From NCBI GenBank assembly GCA_905215035.1, contig CAJMOJ010000009.1, positions 1 to 37,135 on the forward strand: a DNA stretch of 37,135 nucleotides, given 5' to 3'. Numbering within the stretch: the first letter of the stretch is position 1; every line of letters starts with the position of its first letter. Made by a program: the position numbers and the translations under genes. Shown one piece after another: positions 29,623 to 37,135 of this stretch. This stretch comes from an uncultured bacterium. Its GTDB lineage: Bacteria; Actinomycetota; Coriobacteriia; Coriobacteriales; Eggerthellaceae. The notes beneath the pieces were generated by a model. That model worked only from the letters and a program-made list of their open reading frames with translations, made no database searches and was not told the DNA's origin.

Positions 29623-30142
29623 AGAAATTCAATTACCCCTTACGCCTGAAACGGTCAAAGATTTTAAAGTAGGGGATGCTTTGCTTCTGACGGGGGATAT
29701 GTATACGCTTCGTGATGCAGGCCATATGAGACTTTTAGAAGAGCTGGACTCCTGTGCTGAACTTCCTTATGGATTAGGGGGTCAAATTATTTTTTATGCA
29801 GGTCCAACACCTGCAAAGAATGGACAGCCCTTTGGAGCTATTGGTCCTACAACGGCTTCACGTATGGATTTTGCCGCTCCCGTGCTTTATGAGCATGGTC
29901 TTCTTGCAACTATTGGTAAGGGAGACAGGAGTCAGGCAGTTAAGGATGCCTGTAAGAAAAATGGAGCATTGTATCTGGTTGCTACCGGTGGTGCTGCAGC
30001 ACTTTTAGCTCAATGTGTATTGAGCGATGAGGTGCTTGCTTACGATGAGCTTGGAACTGAGGCTCTGCGCCGTATTACGGTCAAAGATTTTCCTGTTTTT
30101 GTGGGGATTGATACGACGGGTGCAGACATTTATGACCTTTAA
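29612..30142 (+). CDS. Fumarate hydratase class I, beta subunit
   Basis: The 176-residue C-terminal-type subunit of two-part class I fumarase. Motifs: LPLTPETVKDFKVGDALLLTGDMYTLRDAGHMR, then FYAGPTPAKNGQPFGAIGPTTASRMD and TIGKGDRSQAVKDACKKNGALYLVATGGAAALL. It supplies part of the substrate pocket for the cluster-bearing alpha subunit. The start is a TTG at 29612, fixed by a perfect AAGGAGG (29599-29605) 6 bases upstream. The only nearby ATG (29604) is out of frame. It overlaps the alpha-subunit gene, so equal amounts of both chains can be made. Confidence 0.92.
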   Translation: MSYKEIQLPLTPETVKDFKVGDALLLTGDMYTLRDAGHMRLLEELDSCAELPYGLGGQIIFYAGPTPAKNGQPFGAIGPTTASRMDFAAPVLYEHGLLATIGKGDRSQAVKDACKKNGALYLVATGGAAALLAQCVLSDEVLAYDELGTEALRRITVKDFPVFVGIDTTGADIYDL

Positions 30143-30158
30143 TTGCTAGGATGATAGC

Positions 30159-30911
30159 GTGAGCGAAAACACGACACATACAAAAGATATTGGGCCAGGC
30201 GTCTTTATTACCTTTGAAGGAGGAGAAGGCGCAGGAAAAACTACGCACATCACCTTTTTGGCAACATGCTTGCGAGCAATGGGATATGAGGTGCTTTGTT
30301 TGCGTGAACCAGGTGGTACCGCTATTGGTGAGAGCCTTCGATCGCTTGTGCTTGATCCAGACAATTCCGATATGTGTGATGAGACAGAGCTTCTCATCTA
30401 TGAGGCTGCCCGTGCACAAATCATGAAAGAGATCATTATTCCTGCGCTTGCGCGTGGTGTCGTGGTTCTCTTAGATCGTTTTTATGATTCAACAATTGCG
30501 TATCAAGTATATGGGCGTGGTCTACCTGAGCCCTTTGTACGGCAAGCAAATGCCTTTGCTTGCCAAGGAATTCATCCCTGCCGAACTATTTTGCTTACCA
30601 CTCAAGAAAGCGTTGAAGAAGGCTTAAAGCGTGCAACTAAACATGGCGACGCTGATCGTCTTGAGCAGGCAGGCATTGATTTTCATACGCGAGTCAATAC
30701 GGGATTTATGCGTATTGCACAAGATAATCCTGATCGTGTGCGTTTGGTGTGCTCGTCTACTCCCAAAGACGTGACAGCGCGTGCAATCTTTACAGAATTG
30801 AAAGATGTTTTTGGTTGGTCGGATGATTCGTCTATTTGGAACGATGAGTTTTTTGCTGCCATTTTAAAGCGATCTACTGATGCTAAGGCTCAAATTAGTC
30901 AGGGGCAATGA
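30159..30911 (+). CDS. tmk: Thymidylate kinase
   Basis: The 250-residue P-loop kinase phosphorylates dTMP to dTDP. Walker A is FITFEGGEGAGKTTHI, then LREPGGTAIGESLRSLVLD (dTMP-binding), LLIYEAARAQ, VVLLDRFYDSTIAYQVYGRGL (DRF motif) and a LID region rich in Arg. About 35 residues at the C-terminus go beyond the usual 205-215. GTG 30159 has AGGATG about 7 bases upstream. It begins the widely conserved tmk-holB-ricT order and probably follows fumB in one unit (16-base gap). Confidence 0.94.
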   Translation: MSENTTHTKDIGPGVFITFEGGEGAGKTTHITFLATCLRAMGYEVLCLREPGGTAIGESLRSLVLDPDNSDMCDETELLIYEAARAQIMKEIIIPALARGVVVLLDRFYDSTIAYQVYGRGLPEPFVRQANAFACQGIHPCRTILLTTQESVEEGLKRATKHGDADRLEQAGIDFHTRVNTGFMRIAQDNPDRVRLVCSSTPKDVTARAIFTELKDVFGWSDDSSIWNDEFFAAILKRSTDAKAQISQGQ

Positions 30912-30917
30912 TTCGTT

Positions 30918-32039
30918 GTGCCTGATGTATTTGAGTCAATTTTAGGTCAACCGGATGTCAGGGCTTTTTTGCGTTCTACAGTGGCTCACAACAAAGTGAG
31001 CCATGCCTATCTTTTTGCGGGACCGTCAGGATCAAACAAAACAAGTGCGGCGTACGCATTTGCAAAAGCATTGATTTGCGAGCAAAGCGGTTGTCAGGGA
31101 TGTCCAGCATGCCGCTCTATCGATAGAAAGACTCATCCTGATGTTCACTATATTGCACCTGAAGGCGCGCGTGGTTATTTAGTAAGTCAGATTCGCGATA
31201 TCGTTGCTGATACAGCACTTGCTCCCATTCAGGCTAATCATAAGGTTTATATTTTAGATCGTGTTGATTTATTAGGGATTGAAGCGGCAAATGCGTTTTT
31301 GAAGACGCTTGAAGAGCCCGGTGAGCATATTACTTTTATCCTTCTTGGGCGTACTCGTCAGGCGGTACTACCTACTATTGTGTCGCGTTGTCAGGTGGTG
31401 CCATTTAGGCATATTCCCAGTAAAGAAGCGGCGGGCATTCTTTCACAAAACACGGGCGTTTCACCTGAGCTTGCCCATATTGCCATTGAGGCTTGTGGGG
31501 GATCGCTTACTAAAGCGATAGGTTTTGCAAAATCTAATGAGCGTCTTGCTTTTAGACAACGCGTTCTTACCGTGTTGCGTTCTCTTGATGTTGCTGATGA
31601 TTTAGACGTGCTGCATTATGCTAAAGAATTGATTGATCTAGCAAAAGCTCCGCTTGATCTGGTGATAAGTGATCAAGAAGCGGAACTTAACGAATCGCGA
31701 GAATTCCTTTCTAAAGCAGCTTTGCGTCAGATTGAGGAGCGTAATAAACGTGCGCTTTCAGCCGCATCGCTTGCTTCTTTGCAACAAACAACAGCCATCA
31801 TGCGTTCTTGGCTGCGTGACATTCTTATGGTTGCTAGTGGTACGCCTGAGCTTCTTATCAACACTGATGTACGTGACGATATTGTACGCGTTGCGCAATC
31901 TACCAATATTGACGCGCTTTTAAAGGCAATGGAGCAAGCGGAAAGAACTGATGAGGCAATCGCGTATAATGTTTCTCCTGAGACGTGCATAGATGTACTT
32001 CTCTTTACGATAAGGAAGGTGGTCCGATGTACTCGGTAG
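30918..32039 (+). CDS. holB: DNA polymerase III delta-prime subunit
   Basis: The 373-residue clamp-loader AAA+ protein helps load the beta sliding clamp. Motifs: SILGQPDVRAFL, HAYLFAGPSGSNKTSAAYAFAKALIC (P-loop with the glycine before Lys replaced by Asn, so nucleotide binding may be weak, as is common for delta-prime), the zinc cluster CEQSGCQGCPAC, HPDVHYI, VYILDRVDLLGIEAANAFLKTLEEPGEHITFIL and the SRC motif in VSRCQVV. GTG 30918 starts 6 bases after tmk. The 3' end overlaps ricT by 13 bases. Confidence 0.92.
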   Translation: MPDVFESILGQPDVRAFLRSTVAHNKVSHAYLFAGPSGSNKTSAAYAFAKALICEQSGCQGCPACRSIDRKTHPDVHYIAPEGARGYLVSQIRDIVADTALAPIQANHKVYILDRVDLLGIEAANAFLKTLEEPGEHITFILLGRTRQAVLPTIVSRCQVVPFRHIPSKEAAGILSQNTGVSPELAHIAIEACGGSLTKAIGFAKSNERLAFRQRVLTVLRSLDVADDLDVLHYAKELIDLAKAPLDLVISDQEAELNESREFLSKAALRQIEERNKRALSAASLASLQQTTAIMRSWLRDILMVASGTPELLINTDVRDDIVRVAQSTNIDALLKAMEQAERTDEAIAYNVSPETCIDVLLFTIRKVVRCTR

Positions 32040-33610
32040 CACCCATTAAGTTACAAGTAGGTCCTAAAGTTTTATGGTTTGATCCTAATGGACTCGATAT
32101 CCATGAAGGAGATCCGGTAATTGTAACTACAAAACGAGGACGTGAATATGGCATTGCTACTTCTGATATTTTGGAAGTAAGCGATGCACTTATTGAAGAG
32201 TTAAAATCGCCGCTGCAACCAGTTGAACGTCTGGCAACTCCAGAGGATGAAGAGCGTGTTGCAGAACTGGAAGTGCAGAGCAATGAAGCGCTTACCGTCT
32301 TTAAGAAGATGGTTGAAGAGAGCGATGTTGATATGCATCCGGTAATGGTCGAGTTTCTTTTTGATGGAGATAAAGCTGTATTTTATTTTGAATCAGAAGA
32401 GCGCGTTGATTTTAGAGAACTTGTTCGCAAACTTGCTGCACACTTTCATGTTCGTGTTGATATGCGCCAAATCGGTGTTCGTGATGGGGCTGCCATTATT
32501 GGTGGTCTTGGACATTGCGGACAAGAATTGTGCTGCAAACGGTTGGGAGGAGAGTTTTCTCCTGTTACCATTCGCATGGCAAAAGAACAAAATCTTTCCC
32601 TGAATCCACAAAAGATTTCTGGTGCATGTGGACGTTTAATGTGTTGTTTGCGTTATGAGTTCGAAGCGTATAAAGAGTTTAATGCGCGTGCACCTAAACT
32701 CAACGCTAAGGTGGATACTCCTGAAGGAGAGATGCGGGTGTCTGAGGTGAATGTGCCTTCAGAAACCATTACGCTCACCGACGAAGAGGGCAAGACATAT
32801 CGTATTCCTCTTGCAGAATTTGATGAGCCTGAAGAGGGTCGTCGTCCTCATGTGGTAAGTAGAGAAGCATTTGAACGAAATAGTGCTCTTTCTGTGCTTT
32901 CAACGTTTGAAGCAAGTTCAGCTGCTACGGTTGAAACAGTTGAATTTGTTGAAGATGCTGCGTTAGCACAACGGGGTAAACGTTCTCGTAAAACCGATGG
33001 GACAGCTGTTGAGCAGCAGGTGCCAAGTCGTGATGAAAACCGCGAACCTTCACGTAGAAGACGCCGCCGTAAGTCAGGCGCTGTGATTACTGCAGATGTT
33101 TCTGCAAAGGATCTCGCAAAAGTTCCTCCTCGTGAACTATCGCGACGTCGGGTGCGTCCTGGTCAAAAAGCATCAGGGTTGGCAGGCATTGGAGAAGAAT
33201 CATCGACTGAAAAAGCGCAGAGAAATTCATCGCGCGTCTCTTCGCAATCCTTGGGTGAACAAGAGCAAAGGAATACTGAGCGCTCTTCTCGCTCACACCG
33301 CAGAACACGGAGTCGAAATGTGGGACGTGTTGAACGGGGGAATGATCGCCAAAAACAACGCGATGATCGCTCTGGAATCCAGGATGTCCATGAGCAACAG
33401 CCGCAGAGTACGGCGCGCAAAAAACCCGATCGTCAAAAACAACGCACTCAGCAAAAGCCAAAGTCTTCTGCGGCAAGCCAATCGCAACAATCGCAGCAAA
33501 AGAATCATAATTCCGCGCAGACGCCTCGAGTGAGTGGCGACAATCATAGAAAATCTCGCCGTAGAACTCATACAACAGGAACAGGAAAGGCAAGTCATGC
33601 AGACGAGTGA
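32027..33610 (+). CDS. ricT: RicT/YaaT PSP1-domain protein with long Arg/Gln-rich tail
   Basis: The first half (about 1-275) is a normal RicT: a PSP1 domain with VDMRQIGVRDGAAIIGGLGHCGQELCC in part, then ISGACGRLMCCLRYE. Its Cys residues match those that hold an iron-sulfur cluster with RicA/RicF in Bacillus, where the complex directs RNase Y mRNA processing. The second half (about 280-527) is not in the Bacillus protein: it is disordered, strongly basic, and rich in Arg, Lys, Gln, Ser and Asn (SRRRRRRKSG, RSHRRTRSRN, QSQQSQQKNH). ATG 32027 has AAGGAAGG upstream and overlaps holB by 13 bases. The tail could bind RNA. Confidence 0.92.
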   Translation: MYSVAPIKLQVGPKVLWFDPNGLDIHEGDPVIVTTKRGREYGIATSDILEVSDALIEELKSPLQPVERLATPEDEERVAELEVQSNEALTVFKKMVEESDVDMHPVMVEFLFDGDKAVFYFESEERVDFRELVRKLAAHFHVRVDMRQIGVRDGAAIIGGLGHCGQELCCKRLGGEFSPVTIRMAKEQNLSLNPQKISGACGRLMCCLRYEFEAYKEFNARAPKLNAKVDTPEGEMRVSEVNVPSETITLTDEEGKTYRIPLAEFDEPEEGRRPHVVSREAFERNSALSVLSTFEASSAATVETVEFVEDAALAQRGKRSRKTDGTAVEQQVPSRDENREPSRRRRRRKSGAVITADVSAKDLAKVPPRELSRRRVRPGQKASGLAGIGEESSTEKAQRNSSRVSSQSLGEQEQRNTERSSRSHRRTRSRNVGRVERGNDRQKQRDDRSGIQDVHEQQPQSTARKKPDRQKQRTQQKPKSSAASQSQQSQQKNHNSAQTPRVSGDNHRKSRRRTHTTGTGKASHADE

Positions 33611-35057
33611 AGTGACTGATTATCCGCTTCTGACTGATCTTTATCAGCTTACGATGGCTCAAGGCTATTGGCGCAGTGGCAAGATTGATGAAGAAGCGTG
33701 CTTCCATGCGTTTTTCAGAGAGAATCCTTTTAAGGGTGGTTATGCTATTGCTTGTGGTATGGCCAATATCGCTTCTTTGGTAGAAAATTTTCACTTTTCT
33801 GAAGAAGATATTGCTTATCTTGCTTCCATTCCAGCACCAGGCGGAGGACTTTTATTTGATCCTAAATTTCTCTGTTATCTTGCTGATTTGAGACTTACTG
33901 TTGATATTGATGCAGTTTTGGAAGGTACGGTAGTCTTTCCTAATGATCCTCTTGTCCGTGTTACTGGCCCCATTTTACAATGCCAGTTAATCGAGACAGC
34001 TTTGCTTAATTGCATAAACTTTGAAACACTAATCGCTACGAAAGCTGCGCGCATTTGTCTTGAAGCAAAGACACCGGTTGCTGAGTTTGGCTTGCGTCGT
34101 GCTCAAGGAGAGAATGGCGGTGTTGCTGCCTCGCGTGCGGCCGTTGTTGGCGGCTGCGCTTCGACATCGAATGTGTTAGCCGGAAAGCTTTTTAATATTC
34201 CTGTATCGGGCACGCATGCTCATTCTTGGGTTATGGCATTTGATTCTGAGCTTGAAGCATTTAGAGCCTATGCTGAAATCTTTCCTACCAATTGTGTCTT
34301 GCTTGTTGATACGTATGATATCCAACAAGGTATCCAAAATGCTATCGTGGTAGGACATGAGATGGAGGCGCGTGGGGAGCGTCTTACCGCCATCCGTATC
34401 GATTCGGGAGACTTGGCATGGGAAGCAAAGCGAGCACGCGAGATGCTTGATGCGGCGGGTCTTCCACAAGTAGGAATTGTCCTCTCAAATGATCTTGATG
34501 AGTACACCATAAAATCAATCCGTGATGCTGGCGCTCCTGTTACCTCATGGGGTGTAGGAACAAAACTTGCTACTGCATATGATCAGCCGGCATTAGGTTG
34601 TGTATATAAGCTTGCTGCTAAAAAGCTTCCAGGAAAAGATTGGTGTGATTGCGTTAAAGTATCGGGCAATGCTTCAAAGCTTACCGTGCCCGGTATTTTG
34701 GATGTGCGTCGTTATTTTCATTCTTCTGGATTACTTGCAGGAGATATGGTTTTTGATACTAAATGTGGCGTTGCAAGTGAAATTATTGTCGATCCTGCGG
34801 ATTCTTTGCGACAAAAGAATCTTTCTGGCAAAGAATGGATAACACTCTTGCAACCACTCGCACAAAAAGGTCAGGTCGTGTTAGCGTCTAATCATCGTGA
34901 TGCATTAGTAGCACAAGCGCGTTGTAGTGAGCAGTTGAGTTTGCTTGATGAAAGTCAAAAGCGTATTTTGAATCCTCACTCATATCCTGTGGGGCTTGAA
35001 TTAGCGCTTTTTGAACGACGCAATGACTTAATCTCATCTCTTTTGCACTTAGCGTAA
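33597..35057 (+). CDS. pncB: Nicotinate phosphoribosyltransferase
   Basis: The 486-residue enzyme makes nicotinate mononucleotide from nicotinic acid and PRPP for NAD salvage. Motifs: LLTDLYQLTMAQGYWRSG, FHAFFRENPFKGGYAIACG, TKAARICLEA, EFGLRRAQGENGG, GTHAHSWVMAF, LLVDTYDIQQGIQNAI, RIDSGDLAWEAKRAREMLD, and GVGTKLATAYDQPALGCVYKL. ATG 33597 is set by AGGAAAGG about 7 bases before it. Upstream in-frame starts would lie within ricT in another frame. It overlaps ricT by 14 bases, so translation is probably coupled. Confidence 0.94.
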   Translation: MQTSEVTDYPLLTDLYQLTMAQGYWRSGKIDEEACFHAFFRENPFKGGYAIACGMANIASLVENFHFSEEDIAYLASIPAPGGGLLFDPKFLCYLADLRLTVDIDAVLEGTVVFPNDPLVRVTGPILQCQLIETALLNCINFETLIATKAARICLEAKTPVAEFGLRRAQGENGGVAASRAAVVGGCASTSNVLAGKLFNIPVSGTHAHSWVMAFDSELEAFRAYAEIFPTNCVLLVDTYDIQQGIQNAIVVGHEMEARGERLTAIRIDSGDLAWEAKRAREMLDAAGLPQVGIVLSNDLDEYTIKSIRDAGAPVTSWGVGTKLATAYDQPALGCVYKLAAKKLPGKDWCDCVKVSGNASKLTVPGILDVRRYFHSSGLLAGDMVFDTKCGVASEIIVDPADSLRQKNLSGKEWITLLQPLAQKGQVVLASNHRDALVAQARCSEQLSLLDESQKRILNPHSYPVGLELALFERRNDLISSLLHLA

Positions 35058-35205
35058 ATATGGATGCGAAAAATGCAAACGAAAGCAATGCAAGGTGAGT
35101 TTGGATGAAGCGCTGCCTTGTTCTAGCTTTAAGAGTGTAAAAGTGGGTTTGCATCAGGCGCACATAGCATGAATAGATAATATTGTTAGGGAGTAGGGGG
35201 CATGT

Positions 35206-36111
35206 ATGATTCGTATAGTGACTGACTCGGTGGCATCAATTCCTGTTGATCTGCAAGAGCGTCATCATATCGACGTGCTAACCCTGCATGTAAATTACAA
35301 AGGTGTTGAGCATAAAGATGCAGAAATGGATCTGGATGCTTTTTATCAAGATATTTATGATATGGCAGACAATCCTCCCGTTTCCAGTCAGCCGTCTCAA
35401 CATGAACTTGAAACCTATTTTGAGAATGCTGCCCAGGCGGGCGATGAGGTGCTTGGCGTTTGGATCTCATCTCATTTGTCAGGTACGTATGAGGGAGCTA
35501 TTCGAGCAGCAAAAGCGGTTAAAGAGCGCTATCCAGATTTCGTTTTTGCTATGATCGACTCAACTTCTACGGGACTCGATGAAGGAATACCCGTACTTGA
35601 GGGAGCAAGTGCCATAGAGGAAGGATCTGATCTTAAGCAAGCGGTTCAGGCGGTTCTTGATGGCATTATGCGTACACGCTTTCTCTTTGTTCCTGAATCA
35701 CTTACGTTCTTGCAAAAAGGCGGACGTATTGGTGGTGCGGCGGCTTTTATTGGAAATCTTATAAAACTTACTCCTATTCTTACGGTTAGAAATGGTGAGG
35801 CTACCGGAATTGCAAAAGCGCGCACTATGAAAAAAGCACTCGCAAAAATCTTAGAAATCATGCAAGAAGACGCTAAGGAACATGGCGGATTGGCTCGTCT
35901 AGCTGTTCATTATATTGGCAGTAAAGCACCTGCGCTTGCATGGGCGCGAGAGCATGTTGAACCTCTTGTGGATCAAGAGGTGTGCGTATTGCCGGTAAGT
36001 CCTGTGATAGGGGTGCATGTGGGGCCAGCCATTGGTATTGTGTATGAATGTCGCACAAAAATTGAAGGAAAGTATACGCAAAGCATTTCTGATCTTGTCT
36101 GTGTGGGCTAA
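35206..36111 (+). CDS. DegV family fatty-acid-binding protein (first of pair)
   Basis: The 301-residue protein matches the DegV/FakB fold: N-terminal IVTDSVASIPVDL, SSQPSQHELETYF, VWISSHLSGTYEGA, IDSTSTGLDEG, SLTFLQKGGRIGGAAAFIGNLIKLTPIL and a C-terminal PVIGVHVGPAIGIVYE. In Staphylococcus, FakB proteins present exogenous fatty acids to the FakA kinase for phospholipid synthesis; that role is inferred from family. ATG 35206 has AGGGGG just upstream. The 148-base gap before it holds a GATAAT -10-like hexamer (35176-35181) but no clear -35. Confidence 0.92.
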   Translation: MIRIVTDSVASIPVDLQERHHIDVLTLHVNYKGVEHKDAEMDLDAFYQDIYDMADNPPVSSQPSQHELETYFENAAQAGDEVLGVWISSHLSGTYEGAIRAAKAVKERYPDFVFAMIDSTSTGLDEGIPVLEGASAIEEGSDLKQAVQAVLDGIMRTRFLFVPESLTFLQKGGRIGGAAAFIGNLIKLTPILTVRNGEATGIAKARTMKKALAKILEIMQEDAKEHGGLARLAVHYIGSKAPALAWAREHVEPLVDQEVCVLPVSPVIGVHVGPAIGIVYECRTKIEGKYTQSISDLVCVG

Positions 36112-36122
36112 GACATAAACTA

Positions 36123-36148
36123 TATAAAGGAAAATATAAAAAGGAAAC
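36123..36148. repeat. Imperfect tandem repeat between the degV genes
   Basis: TATAAAGGAAAA (36123-36134) is followed by TATAAAAAGGAAAC (36135-36148), a near copy with two extra As. The second copy provides an AAAGGAAAC ribosome-binding-like sequence just before ATG 36149. Confidence 0.6.
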
Positions 36149-36208
36149 ATGCGGGTATTGCGCTTTAATTTTGAAAGGAAGTACTTTTGGAACCACGTTG
36201 CAATTTGA
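36149..36208 (+). CDS. Possible 19-residue upstream peptide overlapping degV2
   Basis: ATG 36149 follows AAAAGGAAAC with good spacing and opens a 19-codon frame (MRVLRFNFERKYFWNHVAI) that ends at TGA 36206-36208, about 20 bases inside the next gene. The downstream gene starts with the weak codon TTG 36187 in another frame. Translation of the short frame would bring ribosomes onto that start. No homology is recognised, so it may not be a real gene. Confidence 0.3.
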   Translation: MRVLRFNFERKYFWNHVAI

Positions 36209-37110
36209 TCGTCGATTCATGCTGTGATTTGCCACCTGATGTTGTTGCGCGCGAGGGCGTATATTTACTTGAATTTCCCTATTTTGATAGTGTAGGAGAG
36301 CATAGTGATGACCTCTTTGCTACTTCAAGTGCCAAAGAGTTTTTTGATGGTATGCGCAAAGGGGAAGAGCCTCATACGGCACAACTTTCAATGGCTGCTC
36401 TTACCGAAGCCTATAAATGGGCTCATGAGCAGGGAAAACCTGCAGTATATCTTTGTTTTTCTTCTGGCCTTTCGGGGACGTATGATACGGCATGCATGGT
36501 GCTTGAGCAGATGAAGAAGGAAAACCCCTCACTTGACATCACGGTGGTTGATACCCGCCTTGCCTCTACCGCTGAGGCTCTTTTTGTTTATGAGGCACTG
36601 CGTCAGCGTGATCGCGGTTTAACTGCTGAAGAATTGGCTGATTGGGCAGATGAATCACGAAATTTTATTCGCTGTGAGTTTATGGTTGAAGACCTCGAGG
36701 CGCTTCGTCGTGGAGGTCGTATTCCCGCATCAGTTGCATTTGCAGGAGCAAAACTTGATGTTAAGCCTCTTCTTACCATAGATATTGATGGTACGTTAAA
36801 CCTGGTAGGCATTGCGCGTGGTCGTAAAAAGGGTATGCGCGCTATGATTGATTTTTATGAAAAGACGCGTGTTGATCAATATCCTAATATTGTTGCAACG
36901 GGTAATGCTGACTGCGAGAAAGACGCCAAACGTTTTGGTGATATGATTCGTGACGCAGATGAGTCTGCTGTTATTTTGGAAACCTCAATCGGTCCTGTTA
37001 TCGGATCGCATGTGGGACCAGAAATGCTCTCAATTGTATTTTGGGGCAAGGATCAGCGTGAAGAGATTTCGGTTGCTGATCGCATTGCAAATAAGATTAA
37101 AAGAAAATAA
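36187..37110 (+). CDS. DegV family fatty-acid-binding protein (second of pair)
   Basis: The 307-residue protein is a clear but distant paralogue of its upstream neighbour: LIVDSCCDLPPDVV, TAQLSMAALTEAYK, CFSSGLSGTYDTA, VVDTRLAST, EDLEALRRGGRIPASVAFAGAKLDVKPLL and SIGPVIGSHVGPEMLSIVFWG. The TTG start at 36187 is fixed by AAAGGAAG (36174-36181). The two DegV proteins differ in the lipid-pocket region, so they may bind different fatty acids, as FakB1 and FakB2 do. It may be translated partly by coupling to the short frame at 36149-36208. Confidence 0.92.
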   Translation: MEPRCNLIVDSCCDLPPDVVAREGVYLLEFPYFDSVGEHSDDLFATSSAKEFFDGMRKGEEPHTAQLSMAALTEAYKWAHEQGKPAVYLCFSSGLSGTYDTACMVLEQMKKENPSLDITVVDTRLASTAEALFVYEALRQRDRGLTAEELADWADESRNFIRCEFMVEDLEALRRGGRIPASVAFAGAKLDVKPLLTIDIDGTLNLVGIARGRKKGMRAMIDFYEKTRVDQYPNIVATGNADCEKDAKRFGDMIRDADESAVILETSIGPVIGSHVGPEMLSIVFWGKDQREEISVADRIANKIKRK

Positions 37111-37135
37111 CCTCGGTAGCCAAAACAAAAATTCG

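Noticed and set aside
33087..33794. 235-codon minus-strand open frame over ricT and pncB
   Set aside because: Antisense of the ricT tail and pncB start; no motifs, and both sense genes are secure.
1..37135. Prophage, insertion sequence or genomic island
   Set aside because: No integrase, transposase, phage structural gene, terminal inverted repeats or tRNA attachment site was seen; all genes are core metabolic or housekeeping types or a transporter.

Overview
The window looks like a contiguous stretch of chromosome from a moderate-GC member of the Actinobacteria. It is most likely a host-associated Coriobacteriia of the Atopobium/Lancefieldella/Olsenella type. That placement is inferred from the YggT-DivIVA pair, a Rho with a long basic N-terminal insert, ThyX instead of ThyA, a thiE-thiD fusion, class I two-subunit fumarase, and compact operons with many GTG and TTG starts. 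I see no phage, insertion sequence, integrase, CRISPR array, tRNA or rRNA. The RNA elements are an RNase P RNA gene on the minus strand and a TPP riboswitch.

Layout. 1-1323: the end of a YggT membrane protein, DivIVA, and a DUF167/YggU protein. 1350-1692: rnpB on the minus strand. 1760-6429: thiamine block, with thiamine pyrophosphokinase, TPP riboswitch, thiC, thiM and a thiE-thiD fusion. 6420-7835: CCA-adding enzyme on the minus strand, overlapping thiED tail to tail. 8073-10673: recN and endonuclease IV. 10807-16477: fructose-6-phosphate aldolase/transaldolase, rho, sppA and a divergent MetRS-like class I tRNA ligase. 16581-21397: a metal-uptake locus of FmdE-like protein, FecCD permease, an ABC ATPase with a His-rich N-terminus, a SAM methyltransferase, and a convergent lipoprotein binding protein. 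21676-24980: rpmE with a long charged tail, a flavin reductase-rubredoxin fusion, thyX and DUF1385. 25141-27657: archaeal-type topoisomerase I. 27810-30142: malate dehydrogenase and fumarase alpha/beta. 30159-35057: tmk, holB, ricT and a nicotinate phosphoribosyltransferase. 35206-37110: two DegV-family lipid-binding proteins.

How the genes work together. The thi genes make HMP-PP de novo (ThiC, ThiD) and salvage thiazole (ThiM). They join the two with ThiE and pyrophosphorylate thiamine with TPK. No thiazole-synthesis gene is visible here. Mdh and fumarase interconvert oxaloacetate, malate and fumarate. tmk-holB-ricT is a widely conserved order.

The most interesting finding is in the metal locus. 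Two copies of the same interrupted palindrome, TGTTAC-N13-GTAACA, sit directly in front of its two transcription units (16555-16581 and 21438-21464) and resemble a NikR-type operator. With 14 histidines in the first 63 residues of the ATPase, this suggests a nickel-responsive nickel or nickel-chelate importer that includes FmdE and methyltransferase components of unknown role. Other points of note are the low-complexity tails on Rho, L31 and RicT, a MetRS-like enzyme with a broken KMSKS motif, the archaeal-type topoisomerase, and degenerate short tandem repeats in several intergenic gaps.
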